A stretch of 64,000 bases of DNA from Anthonomus grandis grandis (GCF_022605725.1 NC_065550.1:7626001-7690000); one strand, 5' to 3'. Positions 11,680 through 26,900 are shown, counted from the stretch's first letter. Program-made: numbers and translations. The notes: generated by a model not told the origin, from the letters alone.

Positions 11680-11923
11680 ATGACTGACCGGCTACGCACC
11701 TCTAATCCTTATTCACCATTGGACTACCAGCAAGGGAGCCAACCCAGACTGGCGGCCCGACGACCACATTCTTCCGATGGGGAAATTAGCACCAGGAAAA
11801 CCGTGATAGTTTTCATGATAATTGCAGCATGTTTTGCTCTGCTGTGGCCAAAACTGTTTTATCCTTTGTTGGTCAAAAACGCCAATAATCAGATGAAGCC
11901 TGGTCCTGTTGATAAAACTACAG
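11680..11923 (+). CDS. RIC3: RIC3 exon 1: N-terminus and first membrane segment
   Basis: Starts at the ATG of MTDRLRTSNPYSPLDY, because upstream in-frame methionines would add a low-complexity AT-coded leader and a likely acceptor sits seven bases before this ATG. It encodes a polar head and a hydrophobic segment at residues 41-64, then KPGPVDKTT. The donor is CAG|GTATGTT and the exon ends in phase 1. Confidence 0.88.
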
Positions 11924-14900
11924 GTATGTTATGCTCTTAGAACATAAAAGCGTTGATTAAGAATATAGGCCTACTGTCTATTTCTTAATCAACGGTTAAA
12001 AGCCTTTCAATGTTCTAAGGTTATGCTCGTTATTATTTATTTTACTTTACTGGTTATTTTTCAAATTCAGTTTGTTTCATATGCCCATTTAGTGAGAGGT
12101 TATTTCTGATAGTGTACGGTAAATTAATACAGAATATACAATAAGTCAAACAGAAAGTCTATTTTACATGCCATCATGCCAAGATATGATACATTTCGAC
12201 TGGCTAAGAGCGACAAATCAGAACAGCGATTCTAATGAATTATGTTATATTATTACTCTTACATTTTAGAATGTGTTATCTACTTAGAAGTCTTAGAACA
12301 TGCAATGCCTAGAATAAGTCTAGCTGCAAACCATAGGCGAGGTTGTTTGAGTTCACCATGTGCCAGACAATATTCCTAACAAAAAATTTAATGAAAAAAA
12401 GCAGGTATCCAATATGGATACCAAAATTATGGATTCACAGATATGTCGTCTTTTATGTTATAACCTAGAAGGATGATACCATTCCCATTAGATACGTTTA
12501 CAACGCGTGTACCAAATATTTCAAACAAATCAAATCAAAAAAGTTTTTATTTTTGTACATAAAAATAAAGAAGAACCCGAAGAGGACAAGCGTAAGCCTT
12601 AAAAAAATTATTAGTTTATTTTTATTATTTTTAAACAACAATAACACTTTTAAAGATTTAGAGGTTATGTCAATTCTTCGTCTAAATTGATAAACTCCCA
12701 CTTCCGCGTCATTCTTCACCCAGTCAACACGTGGTTGTTCTCGACCTTTCCTATCCTACTGATTCCTTTCCTTGACCTCTTCCTAATGCCGTTAATACAA
12801 CGTGCATTTCAGAATTAAACTTTGTGAAAGTTTCTATCCCACTTCCGCGTTATTCATCATCCCATCAACACGTGCGCGGTAATAGTTCATCCTTTCTATC
12901 CTTTAAATCACAGAACACAAATATAGAAAAATATACAGAACAGAACACAAATATAGAAATGTGTTGCCACTGTTGCCCAATGAACAGACAGAAATTCTGT
13001 TGACAGCTTTATTGACGTTGTTAACAAAGACCAGGACAAACATCTTGGGTGGCGTGTGGCGGGAAATTTAAGCCTGATCTATTGCCTGATATTTAAATTT
13101 GAAGTAATATGCAGAATTACAAAAGTTGATGCGTTAACTGACGAGTGATGAGATATATTTAAATAGAATGTTATTTTATTTTAAAATTAACAATACGCTT
13201 ATCAGTTTAAAAATACCCACATTTAATTAAAATCGTTAATTTTAAATGTTGAGAAAAAAATAAAAATATCATATATCATATATAAACATCAATAGCATCT
13301 CAGACATCCCTCATCACTTTAACCAAGAATTAACACATCAACTAAAATATTATTTAATTTAAATTTGGTTCTCAAGACATTGCTTATTTAGGACATTTAA
13401 GATATTTAGCTATAGATACTTACCACGAATTATAAATTGGCACGATAGGTATGGGAGCAAATGTTAAATAAAAAAGAACAAAACTAAATTGTCTTTTAAA
13501 TATTTTATTTTAAGATGAATTAAAATAAATTTAACAAAAAAGGATTTTAAAATCCATAAAACTATTTACAATATATTCTAAATTAAATACTGTAATTTAG
13601 AATATATTGTATAATTTGTTTTACAATGTCATGCTGGTCACAAAAAGAGAAGTCCTTAAAAAAATTTTCATAAACCAACCAAAACTTTTTCTCTAAATTG
13701 ACTAAATGACCACGGCTACCCATAAATGTGTATAACTTAAGGTGGATTAAGTGGATTAACTGATATCGAGTGCAAACTCAATAGTTGGTGACATTTTTAG
13801 TCGGACTTACATGGCAGACAAGATTTTTGTAAGGATGGATTCAATGGAAATAAAAAAATCTATGATTTCTGTGACTATCTGGGCAATTCCTAATATACAA
13901 ACTAGTGCATAAAGGATATTTGCATGAATATCTTAATGTAGATGAAGACAAGGAAAAGGAAATACTTGATATTTTCCCAGTGAAGGTTCAAGAATTAAAG
14001 CTGAATTGTAAAAAAAAAAGTTAAATTGAGAATAGTGACATAGATATGTCCAAAATAGGATTAAATCTATAATTGGAATATATATACCCTGGAAAATGAT
14101 AATACATCCAAAATGCAACATTATTAGAAAATACTTAGGTATGTCATAATTGAAATTTATCTGTCTACTGCTCTATGTAGTTGCACGATGATTCGAAGTT
14201 GGCACGTTTGTAAAATAATTTATCAAACCAGGACTAAAAAAGCTATAAAATTACTTAGAAACTTTTAATTGGAAGAAAATCATGAGGCTTGGCTTGGTTT
14301 CCACTCAAAAAGAACTTCCAAAAAAAAGACAACCGTCAAATACGACAGTTAACATGTCATTAACGTCACTATTGTCATATTTGATGTACGTCAAACATTA
14401 GTCAATCAGAATCAATCGGCCATCTTGGGTGGCAGACTATTCCGCTCCGCCACATTCAACTTTCATACGGGTGCTTTAAATCCCGTTCCCAGACCCTTCC
14501 CTACCCCTTACCTGTGGTAGCTGTTCCTATTCGCGCCGGTAACTATACCGGATGATGCGGGATGCATCGTGGGGGAGGCAAAATCGTGCATTGAAAAGTT
14601 TTGATTGTGATTGAGGATTTAATATAGTGAAAGTGTCGATTCGGGGAACAGGGTACATACCCGATAGTTTTCCCGAATCTCCAAATCCTGCTGGCAAATT
14701 ACCTCGTAGCAGAGCCATCAATTGAACAGAAGAACAACTGATAAACTCCCTTCAACTGATATTTTGATCCTAGAGATAATCCTGCATTAATTTAACCCTT
14801 AAAATTAATCCTTGTAAACAAGGATGTACAAAATAAAAATAACCTATTATTTGATCCATGGACCTAATAGATCCGCGCATTGTAAACGTAGCTATTGACA

Positions 14901-17900
14901 CCTAACTCGCCTTGCGATTTGAATTTCCCTTTTCGCAATATATGAGACCCACCTCAGAATTCTTTATCATTTTTCAGCAAAAGGGGAGTTTTTAGTTTTA
15001 ATATTAATTAAAAAAATCACTGAAACCACTCAAAACATCCTTTTAATACTAATACTGTAATTTAAAAGTAAGCAACGAGCGCAGTTGCCTATATGTATTA
15101 TATTTACTTAAATACCTTTGGCGAGAATATTTCTGGGCGAATACTACAGCGTTGCCGCTGTGTGTGAAAATATGGTGATTTAAAGAATGCAAATTAAAAA
15201 TATTAATTATTATTAGTGTTTAGTGTAAATATAGTACAAAATAGTTAGGGTTATTAAACGAATTTCACTTTTTTTTGCTTTATAATAAAGAATACAATTC
15301 AGTTTCTGCTAATTATAATAATTTATTATATAACTTTTTTTTGCTCTGTTAAAATTGAGTAAAATGACTGGTAACATGGAATACTGAACTTGTTTATCAA
15401 CAAAATAACCCCTCTGCCCCATGTGTAGATGTTGCGCTCAATCCAAAGCAGCCAGTGTTTATTCTAGCGTATTCAATGTTCTAAGGTTATCTAAGGTATC
15501 CTACGCACGCTTAGACAATATTTACTTTAACTCATTGCTTAAGGATGTATCAAAAATCTGTCTTGGATTTTAGAGTCCACAAATATTTTCACCATTCGAA
15601 AATTTTAACTCTTCAAATGAATTCGGCACGCGGTTAATAGATTGTATTCTTGGAATATTCTGGATTACGTTGAAGAAAGCATTCCTAAAGATTATGATCA
15701 TGTTCTTGTCGTCAATAAAATATACAAGGTAGATCTGTCATTTTCCGTATCAAAAGTTGCAGGGTAATTTGTGTACTTCAAATGGTAAACATTAAAGTGG
15801 TGAAGTATACTTTCAGTAGAAGGTGTAGTTTGCTGCTGAGATTCTTAGTATTGTAGAATCGCTAACAGAAATAATATGTGACAAGAAAAGTTAATTTAAC
15901 TATCAATTAATATCAACATTTTAACTTTTTACAAAATTAGTATTTTCACTTATCAGTCAATCTAAAGTTTGTAGAAAATGAATTGAGTCGAAGCCGTGTC
16001 GATGCTGCTTCCAGAGCTATCATGAGTAATTTTGTCAATTATCCATATTGATTACTTCGCTAGTGCTCAGCATATAGGGAGCATCAGTTATCAATTTATT
16101 CGCTATTAGGCCTGACCTAAAAATACTGAATCAAAAGTCTTTTTCATAGCATCATTTTAATCAAATATTTCTACTTATAATTAATTTTTTTCACTAATCA
16201 GGCTGCTGTGACGTAATCTCTGAAGTAGACCTTGACACTATAAAAATCATGTCGGAACTGTGCGCTACAATTATTGAGAATGCCGAAAACGCCGGGCCAA
16301 AAGAAATAGTGTCCCAATGCAGAAAAGCAGTTCTGGAAACCTGCGGTATTGATATATCCGCAGCATTGCAGGACAGGATTTCTTTGGGACACTCTGTAAA
16401 ACAGATTTTAGAAGAAGTAAGATCTCTTAATGGATCGCTGTGTCTTAAGTATAATTTTGGACTGTCGCCGTGGAAATTGGGAGTGCCGCATAGAGTTAAT
16501 ATCCACCTGGATTCTGGTAAAAATGTGGAGTGTGCTTTTTTACTAACATCATGCTCATTTTGCCTTTGTTTTTATACACTTTTTTAATTTGTTGTAAGTT
16601 TGCTAATGAACTGCAATATTTATGAGCTACACTTTGGAAAGATTAATCGTTCTTCCAAACTTTAATCATAAGTTTCTAAGTGTGAGTTGCATGTAGTGAT
16701 TTTAATTATAAAAAAACTATATACTAATCTAACTTAGTTCATTAAGATTTGGGAAAAGATTGATATTATTTATGGGAGTGAAAATTAACATTATGACATT
16801 GAATATTGACTTTATGATCACTGATAATAGCAGGCTATGAATGAAGGACGCTGACGACAATAAATAATTTTGACTATTTTTTTTCTTCGAGTGCTATGCA
16901 AATTCTTGTATAGGGGTCCGCCATATGCTTCTGTCAAATGCAGCATTTTGGAGTCTTCCTTCTTCCTATTCCCCTCTTTCCGCATTCGATCTTACCTTGA
17001 AGGTTTGAGCGCTGATATTCGTAGCATTCTCCTCTCATAATATATCGTAAGTATGATATTTTTTCCACGTTATTACTTTGAAAACCTCGCTATCTTCTAT
17101 TTGTGCATTTTTCTCAGACATCACCTCTCGAATTCTTCCATTTTATTTATGGAACTTGCTTTTAATATCCAAGCATCTACACCGTATTGACCAAACGTAA
17201 TATTTTAGAATTTTTTTATCTTAGCCTTCTTAATATACCTTCTCTGCTGACTGATTCACTCCGTTCCTTGATCATGAGACTTTGATATTGATCTTTAGCA
17301 TTTCTTGGGTTTTATAGTTCTCCTAATAATTTTATCTAGTTTCCTGAAGTATATAATGTTTTAACATTACATGTAGCTATTTTTGAACTATTATTAGTTT
17401 CATCATTTAAGAGCTGCCCGAGACTAAAGGCAATAACATCATGACATGACATCAATGACATTCATAGTCAAGTTCAAGAGAGAACGACAATTCTTCCCCG
17501 ATTCCCTACTCACGCGCTCAGACTGGAAATGCAACATACCGGATCTTATCAATCCACATTCAATGAACGGACTTATTTGTGTCGGACTTTTAATTAAGGA
17601 GCAGGAGTCTATCTTTCTCTTTCTCTTTTTAGCTCGTGACTTATACATTGATTTACGTACCCAAGACCTTTTTAAACTCAAGGTCTTTTAAATTTTGCAT
17701 GGAGTTTTTTAATACTTATTTTTAAAATATTACGTTTTTCTTTACCGTTATATATTTAAAGACTTAATTTATTTTCAGCTATAAGACAAGAAAGGCCACC
17801 TCACTTGCGTCCAGAGTTGGTGCATCCTGCGTTTAAAGAGAGGGGAAGGGCAATTCCAGGAACTGATGCTTTTCCCGAAAAAACAAGAAAAACTGGACCA

Positions 17901-20900
17901 CCTCCACGAATTGTTGATGGGCATGTAAGTGTATACTTTAATTTTTTGTAAAGGTGATTTTATTAAAGTTTCAAAAACTAGAGTAGGACTATACTTTAAT
18001 GGAAAAAAATAATATATGCTGAGTAAACATTTCTATGATATTAAATAGAATATAAATATAGATTTGAATTCAATATTAAATAACGTCAGGATAGAAAAGT
18101 GAACTATCATTAAGCAAATAATCATTAGCAAAGGATTAAGCTTCTAGTGAAAAGATAAATACGCCCAAATGTAATGAAAACCTACACTGCATATTTCTTA
18201 AATATAAGTAATTCTAATTCAATTAACTGAAAATCACATATCCTCAATCTCCACTTAATGTCAGCATGTTTAAGTTCGATCACGAATACGGCACTTATTT
18301 TATTTATTCATAAATTTTGTATTGCTGTCATACGAATAACAGGAGTTTGATCTTTGCAGAGACAGGTTAGATGATCGTATTTCTTTTTCAATATTTTTAA
18401 ATATACAACATTCGTTGGTATTAGAGGTAAATCAAAAAAACCCACCTTAGCATTGTAGGATAGTTCTTTTGTATCCAATATTTCCATCATATGCGTCCAG
18501 TTTTTTGGGTTTTTTCATCTCTTTAAGCGATTCGTTATTCTTTCGCAAACGATTTTGGATCTAGAGTTCTTTTACTTCATCGGAATCCGAATATACGAAT
18601 GTAGTACTGGATGAAGTAGAAAAAGTGTGACAATGGTATCAGCATGAGGGCATGACCAAAACACTTTATGTCGCCATACAACAAATCATAACCTTGCCTT
18701 ATTTTGTCCATGGCTTGTTTCAGGTAACCTAAGGCAAATATATTTCTTCAATTGTTAAGAACTTTCTAATTGCACAGAAGATGGATGCTCTATTCCAGTA
18801 TATCATCCATTACAGTATATTTATCATTCTTCTGTTTAACTTATTCTTTAAACACATAAAAAATTTATTTCTGCTGAATTGCGTTCTGTCCGTCTGTCTT
18901 ATTCTAGGCAAGACAAGAACATTCTCCAGCCGCTACGTTATATAAAGTGAACAACTTACGCCGGTATGAGGAAATTACTTTTGGATTTTTGTCGGTTAGG
19001 CCATTTGTCAGCATTTAAATTAGGAACAACGATGCGGCGTAACTGTATTACGCCGCTTCGTGCGGTAAGACACAGCTGAAGTGTAATAAATAACTTTCGT
19101 AACTATTTTTCTTGTCATTTGTGGGTAGATAAATATAAGTTGTATAAAAAGTAAGTCTACCTTACATTCAACTTAAGCTTATGATTTTCTGCCCAAGCAT
19201 TTAGGTTTAAAAAGTCCAAATTAAGTTTTTCTTACACTCTATTTATATTTTCGCAGCTCATAGGTCAGAGGTATATATATTTGGGATTCATCAGCATATT
19301 GTTGTAATCTGGAGTACTTTATTGTTTCCTGCATGTCTGCCACATATATTGAAAAAAAACAGGGTACAAGTATCGACCTCTGGGATACTCCTTGAATACA
19401 TGGCATAAATGTGGGGACTTTGTCTTCATAGATCTAAATAACGATCACACAACTCTGTCGATTATGTAGATAATCCTTTAAAAAATTGATCCCTCACGTG
19501 AAACACTAAAAAATTTTAATTTTGCTAATAATAGTTTGTGATTTATGGTATCGAAGGCTTTAATTCTAATTCCGTCGTTACATACATGGCAGGGAAGCCC
19601 CAAGCATGGATGGTCTATGTTGATCAAAAGTTGGTGTATGAGGCAAATGATGATAAGTTGGCAGCTGGGCTTAAGAGGGGTCTTTCTGTCCTTAGAGAAC
19701 TATGGAAGTGTATCTCTAATCTCTAATAAGGTTCTCAGATCTCCCTATTTTAATCCTGTTTATAGCAGGCTGACCTATGTTGTCCTAAGAGTTGTGGGAA
19801 AACGTGACACTGGTAATGTGCGACTGTGACGTAATCACATTCGAATTAAATCGAACTTGCTGTAAAAAATATGTAATCTTAAAAGAACATAAGACGAAGC
19901 TTATTACTTAGAACCCAAATTCTTTTATAAGTTGACAATAAAGTGGAAAATTTTCTTTGAACCAAGATAAAATCTAATTTTCAATGTTCATTTCATTCAG
20001 TCTCGCGCTGTACTCTTATACACACCTCAGTTTGTGGTTCCGTCGCTACGTTTTAGAAAATCGGTATTTTAAGTTTAAATAAAAGTTGACTTTTTGTTGT
20101 TAAGAATTGAAATTATATTAAGCATTCTATAGGCTATGAAGAACATTCGCGTGTGCGATAAAAGTTCTAAGTGTATTTACGAATTGATAAAGTCATGAAG
20201 TGGAGTGAAAATGGGACCAGTGAAGAAGCCTCCGGATTAAAAGTTAAATAAAAGAGACCAGAGCTCCTCAACCTTTAGCGTCCTCTCAAAAAAAACCTTG
20301 AAATCCTCAGAAGAACCTTGAATTAGAACTCAGAATTTCAGAAGACTCCAGGCTCAGAATCAAACGAAAATAAAGGAAAATCTCCCAAAAATCTAAATAT
20401 GATTTCTCTGACACGGACACTGTAGCTTCAGATATTCTAACGTTCAACTATTTATAGAACCTTCTTCAAGGATCCAAGGAACCGATTACCGGAAAACCAA
20501 AAAATTCCCAGCTTTTAAAAAAATCATAAAAAATTCCATGTGTTGTGCTAAGAATTACAGATAATTCAAAAAAAGTTATAAAGCGCTATCGAAAAAATAT
20601 CAAAATCTCTCATGTTGCAAATACACCTGTTATAACTAGCCACGAGGCTCTTACGAAATTTTCTAAGGAACAGAGCCGCGAGTACCATACTTGAGAATAC
20701 GAAACTTATATACTGTGTTTAGTTTTCGAGGCCTGGACAAGAATATTCCATTGAACGATATTGAGGAGCTATTTGCGCTAGGTTACAATAAGAGTAAGTA
20801 GGGTCGCTTAAACCCAACTAATATAATAATAATAATATTCAAGTATCAGTAGAGCACACACTAAATCCCGGTGTCATGGCAAACCACAGTGCTATAATTA

Positions 20901-20955
20901 ACAGCAGTAGGATTACTCACTGCAAAACTGCTTCGCAGTCTCGAGATGCCACGAT

Positions 20956-20995
<40 letters not shown>

Positions 20996-23900
20996 CATCT
21001 TTATTTAACAAACCCTGCAAATTACAGTATTTGCCTGAACAGGCGAAGATTAGCTAAAAGCTACTTTTTATCTCTTAACGTATCCAGTTTAAAAAAAAAC
21101 TAAAATTAAAATTACTACAAAGTAAAACATATGTTCCATCAGATAAGTAATAAATAAATAAATTAACCGAGAACAACTAATATTTATTTCTTCCAAAAAT
21201 AAGTTCCAAAAATAGATCTTTATAGAATCTTCGATAACAATAAATGGTAACGTGAAAATTAGGCCTAAAACGATTAAATAGAATCACAGCTTGATAGGTG
21301 AAAGAATGTTCAAACATTGACGTAGTGTGATGTGGCATTGAAAGTATATTATACCTTATATTACGACTGTGGAGCTCAGATCTGTAAATTATCTTTTCAC
21401 ACAAAGATACAGGTATGCGTGTTTTAAATAGGCGATACAAAAATACTAATAAATACAACTTAATTATATCTACATTTTTTAGCCATTTGAGTTGAAGTAT
21501 GGCATGAGATACATGTTCGTATTTCCTAAGATTATAAATAAAACGACAACATGTGTTTTGGATATGCTGCAAGCGATTTTCCGTTATTCTATCTAGACAT
21601 GGGTAATACACAATTATACAATAATTAATGATAGGCATCACGAAGGATTCAGAAAGCTTTTTTCTTGTTTTGTAATTTAAAATACTTTTATTTAGCATTC
21701 GCAAGCGTAAATAACATTTTTGTAATAATATATTGCAGTGATCCCTAAATCTGAGAGATGTGTCAACAATAAGACCCAAAATTTTTACGTGATTTGGAAA
21801 AGTGAGAGTAGTATTATTAAGCGTAATATTAAGTGTATTTTCTATATTATGCCGTTGATTGCGACCCGCAAACAATAGAACTTTAGTTTTATAATAGGGT
21901 TTATCTGCAAATTATGTCCACCGGAGAAATTCATTATCTGCTCCAAATCAAAATTAATCGAGTCTGTTGCAAGCTGAACATTATGTGGTTTAAATAGGTG
22001 GAAAACCTGAGTTGTACAATTTGTTTGTTGTACAACTCAGGTTGTTGTACAATTATTTGAACAATTGTGTCCAAATCGCATATTACTCCGAATGTCCCAA
22101 ATCTACCAAGTCCTCCCCAATATCTTGCAAGTGTGGTGGAAACTACACTTCGAACTATTTAGGATGCCCCACGCTTTTATGCATTCATGAAACCACGCCC
22201 TTCTAAAATCATTTTTGTAACATTCTAAAAATACTCGCTTATACTAATCAAACAAAATTTGGTTAGTTTAAGCGGAAAAACCAATCATATCATAAACAAA
22301 ACATGTTAAAAAACAATCCTCTCCAAAATGTCTTCTCCTTCCTCCAAGATATGAAGCCCAGTGCCGAATATTTAAGAAGCTCAGAAAGTGTCCCGCAGTA
22401 CAGCAAGTACACCAACAAGGCACGACGGCGGCGCCAGCTGGAAGCAAAGCACATATACATATATCATTGGGTTTTAGATTTAGTTTCGTGATAATACAGG
22501 TTGTGTGTATCTAAAGGTTTTTTGATATTTTAAATTTGAATTTAATATAATTGGGCTCCCATTTGTAAGTAGCGCTGCCTACACGGTTTTATACACTTTT
22601 GATGCGTGAAACATTTTTAAGCTTAAATTAGCACTTTAAGGTTAAAAAATAAACAATTATCTATCATTCTCGCATAAAAAAAAGAAGAAGTATTGGTAGA
22701 AGTCATTACTAGTCACCACCTTTGAGATATTTGAATTTAAAATAATCAATGCATTAGATTGGATTCGGGATATCATCATCAACTTTCTTATTTTAATTAG
22801 AGATCTGGATTCTACATGTTAATATTGAATCCCCCTCAGAAATTAAGTTCAAATATTCCGGCTGTGAGACTAATTGTTTCACAGGACGCGATCATGCGAT
22901 TCCGTAATTCTTCCACATTCTCTACTGGGGTTAACTGGGGTAGCTACTATAAACTAAATGTTTGAGCAAAAAATCCAAGGAACCACAGTCTGGAGATTTC
23001 GGAGGCCAAGGTTCAGTTCCTTCTCGACTGAATAAATAAACCATGTTAAAATATTTAGGTGCAACTAAACTGAAATGAGGTGGAGGACCATCGGGCATGA
23101 AGGACATTTTCATTCTCAATTGGTGTGGAATATCATCCACAAGTATCGGTAATTCATTTTAAAGAAAACGACAATTAAGTCCAGTACTCCTCGGTAAAAC
23201 ATTTCGACCCAAAAGTTTAAAAAAGAACGGTGATGATGACAGCCTTTTAAAATTGCATGTTGATTGTCATGTGTCCGTAGATGAGGATTTTCTAAATGAT
23301 TGTCATGTGTCCATAGCGTCTTTCTGATAACTGTATAAGAGTTTGGTTTAAAGAGTTAAAAACGGGCAAACATCGTAAGATGCGGGATAATGAAGCCAGA
23401 AAATTTTTCATCATAAAGACACCTGCTTCGTTGTTATAGAATAACTAGGCCGAAAAAAAAATGCATATCGCTCAATCAACAAAGTTGATAACATCAAAGC
23501 AAGACAGGTTCGGTATTACTTATGTACATAGGGGGATTTCTACCTTCTATAATTTATTTTTGCTGCCATCAGAAATGTGTATTAGAAATGTTTTTACAGA
23601 TTCTTTTTGTAACATCAAAAGTGTAAAAAACTTCGACTAAATCGATAAATTCGAATTCCGCATGTCAAAAAACACCCGGATACCAATTTTGATTAATTTG
23701 ATTAACAAATATCGGCATAATTTTAAAAATTATTTAGAAAAACTATAAGCAGAATTTGAACACTCTATATCTATTAAACGAAACATTTTTGGACATAGCA
23801 TACTCCTGAATTTTTTCGCAATATTAATGAAAAACTCTGCATAAATATTTAGGAATGGGTAGATATAGATTTTGAATGTAGTATTATTTTATGGCCTGTA

Positions 23901-26900
23901 TAATATACTAAATTTTTATATAAAAAAACTCGTATTCAATGGACAGGGTGTTGCGATTTCGACTGTTTTAACAGAAAACTCGTATTTTTCGAACAGATAG
24001 AAAAAAATTGACTTATATGTCATGAGCTCAAATTTTGTAAAAAATAAATTAAAGTTATCAAAATTTTACTATGTCAAACTGTTTGGTCACTAGGGGGCGT
24101 TTCTTGAATTTGGTCGATTTCGGTAATTAGTTATAACTTTTTTGCTATTAAAGGTAATTGACTTCTAAAAACACTTTCTCAAAGTACTTTTTAATGATAA
24201 ATATTTTTATGTTACATATTTTTATACAGGGTGTTTCATAAAGTTGATATTCCAAAGATTTTTTTTTTCTTATGGAACACATTATTTTTTTATAAATTCT
24301 TAAAGCCCTTGATATCCTCTTTTCAAAAATATATTACACCATATATCTCATTTTAGCTGTTTCCGATATTTCCGATATTACATTGTCATTTTTCCATTTT
24401 CCAAGTCTGTTAATTTTTATAAAAGTAGGCTATGGATAAATTTACTTCACTTATATTATAAACTTAATATTTTTCGACATATTATAAAAAAATAAAGCAA
24501 TTAACAATCATTTCTAGGCATATTTACAGAGTTTAATAATAATTATAAACTAATATTACAAACTAGAACCATTTTTTTCTAAGTAGGTGTTTAAACTGAA
24601 CGAACACCTCCTTCTCGAATACATAACACCTTTTTCTAACTAATTTACAAGCGTTTATAAGCTCAAGAGGTCTAATAGCACGAAAAGCTTGCCTAGTCGC
24701 TACTTGCAACTCTTCCCGTGTTTCGATAGTTCTTCCTTTAAAAACTAAATCCTTCAATCTCCCCCATAAAAAAATCTAACGGCGTTAGGTCACAAGACTT
24801 AGCAGGCCACAATATAGGTCCCCTAGTACCAATCCAATGATCCCGAAATTCCTGATTTAAAAAATCAGTCGTAATTCGTGCGTTGTGCGAAGGACAACCG
24901 TCTTGCTGATAATACGTGTTTCGAACTCTCGCTAATGGTAAATTTTACAAAAATAGTGCAACATATGTTTGTAAAATATTTACATAATCTTGGGCAGTCA
25001 ACATTTCATTAAAAAAATGAGGACCCAAAAATCTACCTCGAAAAATTCCAACCCATATATTGAAGCCCAGCCGTCCCTGTCTGTTCGCGCGTACTACATG
25101 TGGGTTTTCTGTAGTCCAGTAATAGGAATTATACCTATTATATATTCCTGAAGTGTCTATTCGGCTTTCATCTGTCCAAATAATGTTATTATGGAAGTTC
25201 TCGTCCAATCTGCACTTATTGACATACCAATCGCAAAATGCAATTCTTCTCTGAAAGTTGCCATCCTGAAGGTGATGAACTTTTCTAACCCTGTTGGGTT
25301 TAAATTTGTGCCTTTTAAGCGTTTTTAAAACTCTTGGTTTTCTCAACACCTATTTTCTCTGCTACTGCTCGATGAGACTTGTTAGGATGATCTAAAACCT
25401 CACCTATTATATTAAGTTCCTGAGTTTCAGCTTCAACATCAACAGCATAAGTTTTGGGCCTTGGCTTTTTAAAACTTCCGTGCTTCACAAGATTTAATTT
25501 TAACACTGGAAATATTCTTTTATCTGGTTGACGACGTTCAGGAAAAGTATTTAAATATAATTCAATGGCTGCCTCGGAATTTTCATTAGACAGAAAATAG
25601 CACTTTAACATGTCAACTTTTTCGTAATTCTCATAATTTTTTTTTAAATTCTCTAAATATTTGAGCACTACAGTGAACTCCGGTTATAACGTACCCTCTA
25701 GGGTGAATAAAATTAGTACTTTATAACCGGAGGTACGCTATAAAAGAAACCCATAAAAATAAATATGTAAAGATTTATTTGTTTTAATTAAAGGACTAAA
25801 TTAACAAAAAATACATTCTAAGTATTAAATACAAAAAAAGATATAATGTTAATATGTAACATATAACATTGAAATAGGATACATATATCAGAATAAATCT
25901 GTACTATTTATTAGTTACGATTTTTCAAAAAAAATAACGTGTTATATTTGTTTGCTGATTTTTTTTACACAATTTGAAATTCTCGATGTGCTTCTCAACT
26001 TTTAACGAGGCTTGTAAAATTGTATCATCAGATCCGTAATCAGTATATTGTAAGAAATTCGTAACAGTTTTAATTGCACAAAGTGCTTCACAATAACTTG
26101 GAATGGGTTCGTTCATTGGTCCATCATCATCGCCGCTTTCGTTATCGGGTCTTAAATCATTCGTTGAACAGTTTGATTCTATAACTTCGGCAATAATGTC
26201 GCAATCCGTTAAGGTCTCCGTTGCTACCAGATTATCGTCGATGGTCGTAAAATTATCTAGTTCAGGAAGATATTTTTCTACAATAATTACGTCTTGGCAG
26301 TGATTTTGCAACCAATAACTTAGCGGAATATCGCAGTCATCATCTGAATCAAACTCCTCGATCGATTTCACTAGACCAGCATGTCAAAAGCAGTTTTGAA
26401 TCGTTTTTTGTGAAACCTCATTCCAAGATTTCGCAAATTATTTTTATCGAGTCTAGAATTGTTAGATTGAACGTTTTCTCACTATCCAATGCTTGAATTA
26501 GGCGATACATAAAATATCTACGGTGTCGCTGCAACAATTATTTCCCGCGTCTAAAGTTAAATTTTTATATTTATGCATTGGCAATACTTGGTTGGCACCT
26601 GGATGCGCAGACGACTTAGCAGTCTTGTGATTGAAGCGCCACCAGTCGTCTCTCTCTCCAAGCATATTAAAAAAGTAATTCTCAAAAGGTAGTTCTTCGC
26701 AAGTTCTTTTTCGCAAAAGTCCACATTGTTTTTAAGAAAATCTAATCTAAGTGAATGCTTTGAAACAAGCAGAATCCAGTATAGTTCTCCAGAGGAAATC
26801 AGGGATCCCTGCGACACTCACATCCAGAAATTCCAAAGGTAAGGTGCCATTCATCACTTTTATTGCCAAAGTATACCCTTTTCTCGTCGAATCTCAACAA

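Larger units (their letters stand above)
19991..22480 (+). mobile_element. Jockey-like LINE, 5' end and ORF1, split by a minus-strand LINE
   Basis: The 5' end CATTCAGTCTCGCGCTGT at about 19,993 is the kind of start seen in Jockey-type LINEs. A decayed ORF1 runs to about 20,830, with REYHTYEYE-like and RGLDKNIPLNDIEELFALGY text, as in the domain before the Gag zinc knuckles. It resumes after an inserted minus-strand LINE at about 22,050 with SCKCGGNYTSNYLGCPTL, a knuckle of the CxNCGGxHxANxxGC type, and fades near 22,480. The inserted LINE is listed separately. ORF2 is not found here. Confidence 0.65.

Noticed and set aside
12498..14121. Small minus ORFs in RIC3 intron 1
   Set aside because: Phe/Leu/Lys-rich translations of AT-rich DNA with no motif.
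20876..21103. 75-codon plus ORF containing a run of isoleucines
   Set aside because: Made by the (TAA)n LINE tail read in the ATA frame.
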